Part shown: positions 29,493 to 33,953 of the stretch, piece by piece
Position numbering within the stretch: the first letter of the stretch is position 1
Layout: each line of letters begins with the position of its first letter
NCBI GenBank assembly: GCA_003344405.1
Contig: NOWV01000372.1
Span: 1 to 33,953 of the forward strand
Length of the DNA: 33,953 bases
Direction: 5' to 3'
Source: Trichoplax sp. H2
Taxonomy: Eukaryota > Placozoa > Uniplacotomia > Trichoplacea
Translations under genes and position numbers: made by a program
Notes under the pieces: model-generated
What the model was told of the DNA's origin: nothing
Databases searched by the model: none
The model's input: only the letters and a program-made list of their open reading frames with translations

Positions 29493-32400
29493 TTAACGAT
29501 CTAGAGAATTGCCATTCATTACTTCATGATAGCCATTGGTAATTCCGTTAGTCAACCCATTACCATTTCTAACATCGAAGTGTTGCTTAGCTTTTTCAAG
29601 TTTATTTTGCACATCATTTGCACTTTCATCATGACCATTTTGCACTAGCCAAGGATATTCTGCCAATAACAGGTGTTGATCAGGCACCGAAGCTCGCTTG
29701 CATTCTAAACTCATATGATTTTGAGGAGCTAAACCAACACATGCTCTGTGATATAATAAAAACAATTTGGTATAAACAACAGTACACACTGCATCTTGTT
29801 TGCAAATTAATCTTCGTATAATTAATAAAGACCTAAAAATATTTTCAATGCACGATCTTTGCTTAAACAAGGCATTCACTACTGGAGTTCCAGGCGGAAC
29901 AGCAGGAGCCTTTAGAAGGTAGCTCAAAACTGACAACACAGAATGGAAGCTCTCATAAGCAGCAGACGGTTCTAGAGGTTAAAGCATGGAAGATTAATAG
30001 AATTTTCGATTAAATTTCTTGCGTAAACCGAACCTACCTGTTTTCAACGAGATACGTTGACACACTTCCGCTAAAATGACGAGATCCAAAATAATTGGAG
30101 ATGCTAGAAGGGAATCCTGTCAAATATCGTTCATAGATTGTTAGTAGATGATCAAGCAAATGCTATATAACAAATACTTCTACCTCACAAGTATTATGAA
30201 TAACAAGTGTGTTATGGCCACCCATGAAAATTTCCGATGTGTATTCGTCTAAAGCTCTCTTGCTGTCTTTCACATATGGGACATACTTGATTACAATCTA
30301 ATAAAGATATATCGTTTCCATTCATTTTAAAACATCATTCCGAATTGTACTATGTCAGTTAACACTCAGTATATGAAAATAATAACCGTATGATCAGGCT
30401 TTTCATCTTTTTCATAGAGGATATGATTGGACGCTACCATATCATCTACAACATTACTCTTCGAAATCTAGTAAAATGTTACAATTATACGTAATCAGTA
30501 CATACACAAGCGTGTCATCCTTAGCTCAATGATGGCGTAATAAAAAAGTTATTTCAATTATAGAAGACCTCTTTCGATTTAAATTGCTTTGGAGCAGAAA
30601 GATTTTTCCCATCGTTGTTTCCCAAGTGATTATAACTGACAATAGAAGTAGGCTAAAGAGACAAGCAAGTAAGCAATTAGGCAGGATAGAATATTCTCTG
30701 TGAAAAAATTATTCAAACATCACTAATACGCACATTACATTCATATATCTTACCTTGATTCCAGCACTAACTAAAAAGTCAACCAGAACAGACTTGACCT
30801 TAGTCTGACCAGATTTAAAGTCATCGCCTCCAATAAAAACATTTTTTTGACAAGCAAGTTCAACTACTCCAGGAACTAGAGTATTTTGTGGTGATCCATT
30901 TATGAAACAGCACTATAAATTGTAGGAAAATTTTAGTAATAAATTGAAAATAAGTACCAGCTTAAAACAATACAGTTAAAATTCAAAATGACATTAACCC
31001 CTTCAAGAATAGATGCAACAGCAAACAGAGTAGATGGAGATATTTCCGATTCATTTTTCTTGATTGAGTCTAGTAAGTTGTCAGCAGTATCATTTAAACC
31101 AATACGTACGTCAGCAAAACGTTCTGTATTGGCAGTCCATAAGATAATAACCTAATAAGGGTAAATTAACAAGTAGCAAAGAGAATTACCTTTTTGTTAT
31201 AGTACGAGCAATAAATGGTTTAAAATAATCAGCTAACTATCGTATTAAGTGATAAACTATGTTAAACCTTGTCTAAGTTGTTTTTAGCTTTAAATTCGTT
31301 AATATCAGAACGAACAGCATTCATTTGGTCCCAATGTGATCCTAAATAGAGAGCGCCGTTATTCACAAGAACATTACATTATTTTTTCAAGTGAAATTGA
31401 CGGTTATCCAATGAATTGCTAAGTAAAATAACTTTTGAGTCAATACTTATACTTTGCTACTTTTATAATATCCAAACTAACCGCTTAATACATTGTCAGC
31501 TCTTTCTTGTTGGTTAGCAGCAATAAAGTCGGGAAAATAAATGGAGGGTCTTGGATGCATATCTTCCAGGTAGGGTCTTATCTGTTTTTGCAAGCCTATA
31601 TCTAAAACCTAGCATAGAGAGTTGTTCGATTTCGTTAACAAATTAACAGTATAAAAATTGAATTATTTCAATGCATCACAACTCGAATAGCTAACTTATA
31701 ATACCTCAGCTCGTTCCATTGCCTCTGCAATAGACGCAGACGAAATATCCCAACCTATCATACATACATATCAAGTAAAAAATTAAATGTGTTACTTAAT
31801 ATCACTAATTGAAAGACATGGCCAGTCCAAAGACCCACCATCGAAAACTATGTCGTTAGGATTGACCATAGGTAGTAAATCTTTCAATGGCACGTAAATA
31901 TCACCATTAACTCCGGTACCCAAACATACCGTAGACGATTGTGTTATGGAACCGAAATAATTCGCTTTCTATATAAGATCATACAGCAAAGACTCAGCAA
32001 GTTGTTTAGAATATTACTAAGCATGAAATCTTGTAATCAGGTAGAGATGTTGTAAATAGATGCAAAACTTTATACCTTTTGACCATTTTTCGTCATCCAT
32101 GTTGTTCCCAATTTGTTTGCTATTACAGAAGCTGTAATTGTTGAGCCGTTGTTACCACCCCACCCAACCATCATGACACCTAGTTTAGGTACATGTCGTT
32201 GCGTTCGAAAGTAGTATGTAGTATCGACTGGTTTCACGATAAGAGATCTACAGTAACAACCGTTGAAAACATGCATATTTAGAATAGCCTCTTTTCAGTA
32301 AACGAATTTTCTCTATCTAAATCTATCAGCTTGGATTAATAATTATTTTATGCATTGTATCGCAAGTTAAAATTGCTTTATAAATAGGTTGATTGCTATA

Positions 32401-32662
32401 TCAATCAAAAACTTGAATTCAAAATCGTTCAAGTCATCATTATGACTGAGGTATAACATTACTACCGCAATGCTACAAGGTTTAACAAGTAAATTGAGCT
32501 TTCCAGTGATGTTGTGGCATACTGTAGTATTGGATTTTTTTCATACCCGTCTGCATTTTCTTCTACATTGGAGGTTTGATAGTTGAATTTGCTATAAATA
32601 CACTCTTCCGTGTATTCGACGTTAGGTGATTGAACATAAAACGAACTTTTGCCTGAAGACAT
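29493..32662 (-). CDS. ISYNA1: Inositol-3-phosphate synthase (MIPS), 14 exons
   Basis: Exons in transcript order: 32662-32547, 32247-32076, 31968-31839, 31754-31705, 31608-31482, 31341-31268, 31151-30999, 30912-30754, 30652-30569, 30467-30387, 30297-30184, 30116-30038, 29971-29833, 29745-29493. All are GT-AG and the frames join to 576 residues (human about 558). The ATG at 32662 is chosen over an upstream in-frame TTG. The enzyme converts glucose 6-phosphate to inositol 3-phosphate with NAD, the first step of inositol and phosphoinositide synthesis, in the cytosol. Visible motifs: NAD-binding [10 protein letters not shown] (66-75), LWTANTERF (227-235), [11 protein letters not shown] (from 279), [14 protein letters not shown] (302-315), [19 protein letters not shown] (333-351), YVGDSK-type [12 protein letters not shown] and HNTCEDSLLA. 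Lysines in the last four blocks match catalytic ones of the family. The last intron (29832-29746) is 87 bases with no stop in frame. Confidence 0.97.
29746..29832 (-). other. 87-base, in-frame, stop-free last intron of the inositol-phosphate synthase gene
   Basis: The exon 13 donor is AG|GTCTTT, weaker than the other donors, and the acceptor is ATCACAG|A. Removing it restores [16 protein letters not shown], which matches the family (human ENILRACLGLPPQNHM). If retained, the frame stays open and adds 29 residues. Confidence 0.8.
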
Positions 32663-33953
32663 CTTCGTTATCAAAGCAAGTGATGTGCGTTATTTTGTAA
32701 TTCTCTCTCTCTTAGTTCAATCTATAGAGGAGAAAAGAGCAACGATTGATTAATATCGACTATTACAGTATTTCAATTTTCTATCACGATAGAGAATATT
32801 GAAGGTATAATTTTGTTGATTGATCGAGGAAATTTATAGAAATGAATAGAGCTAGTGCTATACTAGTACAGTACAGTAATAACAAGTTGCCAGCTATGAA
32901 TTATATTATGCAGTCGCATTATCTATATTGAATTTCTTCGTAGAGCATAGGCTACTTATTATTACTAATTATATTCTGCGTATACGTATATTAGTTATTG
33001 AAGGTCAATATTATTAAGTATATAGATATATATCAATCATCACGCCTTGGATAAATAAATTGAACTAATTCGTAGCAATTTAATCTACCCTTTCCAAATC
33101 CTTTTATATTAAAATATATCGTTGCCTACAGAGACTGGCAGATAAATGCAGTATGAGCGTCTACGAGTATAAGTATAGTTATTTTATTGTAAGCGTTGCT
33201 TTCAGTGAAAAAGTGTAAAATCGTCGACGTTTGCTTGCAAGCGAGCAATTACCGATACATAAGCATACCTTAAACTAACCATGAAAACTTATTTCGATTA
33301 TAGTTTGTAATGCACAAAGACTACTTGAATTTCTACCATGGCCAATTGGTGGCCATGGCAGCCTGATCAAGTGCATTTTCATATTGTATAAGGCAATACA
33401 AATCATTAGCCAAGTTATGATGCTGAGAACGTTAGTTCCGTGATTTTAATATCGTGCACTGTGAATTGTGTCAATTGTAAGAGGGTTTTAAGAGGGAAAC
33501 TGCCTACATCTTGACCAAGGATTTATTGTTATACCGTACTTGGAATAATTCACTGTCTCACAGACATTAACATTCCTACCGAGTGCTGTAAATCGAATAT
33601 CGTGGCATTGATGATGTAAGGGCAGTAACCACCAAAATTGATTTACAGTCATGCGATAGAGTGTTTATTACTCATTTTTGTGCTTATTTTATCAGTGTGA
33701 AGTAAACTTTTCGTCTACACTATTTTGACAGCTGTCTTGAGGTAATAATAAATTCATTATAATTACACATTGACTTTTCTTGACGATATCGTCGTCAGGA
33801 AATTTTCAAATCATTGAATTTTTAGTCCGCTTACATAATTGATAAAATATCCCTATTCTGAGACTGCATGGGGTAGTACTGTACTGTACTGTAGTGAGAA
33901 AGTGCTTTACAGATTAACGGTCAAGATTTCAATGCAATGGTGTTGTATAATGC
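32663..33953. other. Upstream flank of the inositol-phosphate synthase gene
   Basis: No coding region seen. The synthase promoter should lie just above 32662; a TC-rich stretch (TTCTCTCTCTCTTAG) at about 32700-32715 is nearby. A short inverted repeat occurs at 33336-33358, and a run of ACTGT units at about 33877-33893. Confidence 0.45.
33336..33358. repeat. Short inverted repeat CCATGGCCA / TGGCCATGG with 5-base spacer
   Basis: Nine-base perfect arms (33336-33344 and 33350-33358) flank ATTGG. The spacer plus arm contains CCAAT on the minus strand, a CCAAT-box-like word. It is about 700 bases upstream of the synthase start; a regulatory role is only a possibility. Confidence 0.5.

Noticed and set aside
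29493-29939. Reading the C-terminal synthase region as one continuous 148-codon exon
   Set aside because: The continuous reading inserts 29 residues that break the family alignment exactly at a GT...AG pair, so I model a spliced 87-base intron, while noting that it can be read through.

Overview
The window is nuclear DNA of an intron-rich, AT-rich eukaryote. Nearly every protein I could name is an animal-type gene: LRWD1/ORCA, ALKBH4, ALKBH2, an omega-class-like glutathione transferase and inositol-3-phosphate synthase. Introns have GT-AG ends and run from under 100 bases to about 1.6 kb. The compact genes, low GC and LRWD1-ALKBH4 neighbourhood suggest an early-branching animal, perhaps a placozoan; that is inference.

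Layout, left to right: (1) 269-1003, minus: a coiled-coil protein with a Dpy-30-like segment, probably continuing off the left edge. (2) 2274-5438 and 10256-13034, plus: a tandem pair of five-exon paralogs of an uncharacterised family, with identical exon architecture and about half their residues identical. Most of their exons are too short to appear as ordinary ORFs. (3) 14337-18689, minus: a complete 16-exon LRWD1 gene of 660 codons, LRR N-terminus and WD40 C-terminus. (4) 21743-22465, plus: a single-exon GST whose catalytic cysteine position is aspartate. (5) 23841-25362, plus: a three-exon ALKBH4. (6) 27125-27865, plus: a single-exon ALKBH2. (7) 29493-32662, minus: a complete 14-exon inositol-3-phosphate synthase of 576 codons.

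Between the genes lie families of short tandem repeats (units about 85-245 bp), each with its own unit. One repeat array has triplicated the intron/exon boundary of LRWD1 exon 2.

Functionally, LRWD1 (ORC-associated chromatin protein), ALKBH4 (2OG-Fe(II) dioxygenase) and ALKBH2 (alkylated-DNA repair, with a PCNA-binding APIM-like motif) form a chromatin/DNA-maintenance neighbourhood. LRWD1 and ALKBH4 are also divergent neighbours in human (7q22.1, from memory), so this may be very old microsynteny with a GST gene lying in between. The least described content is the tandem paralog pair, which I tentatively relate to the DUF1499 fold.
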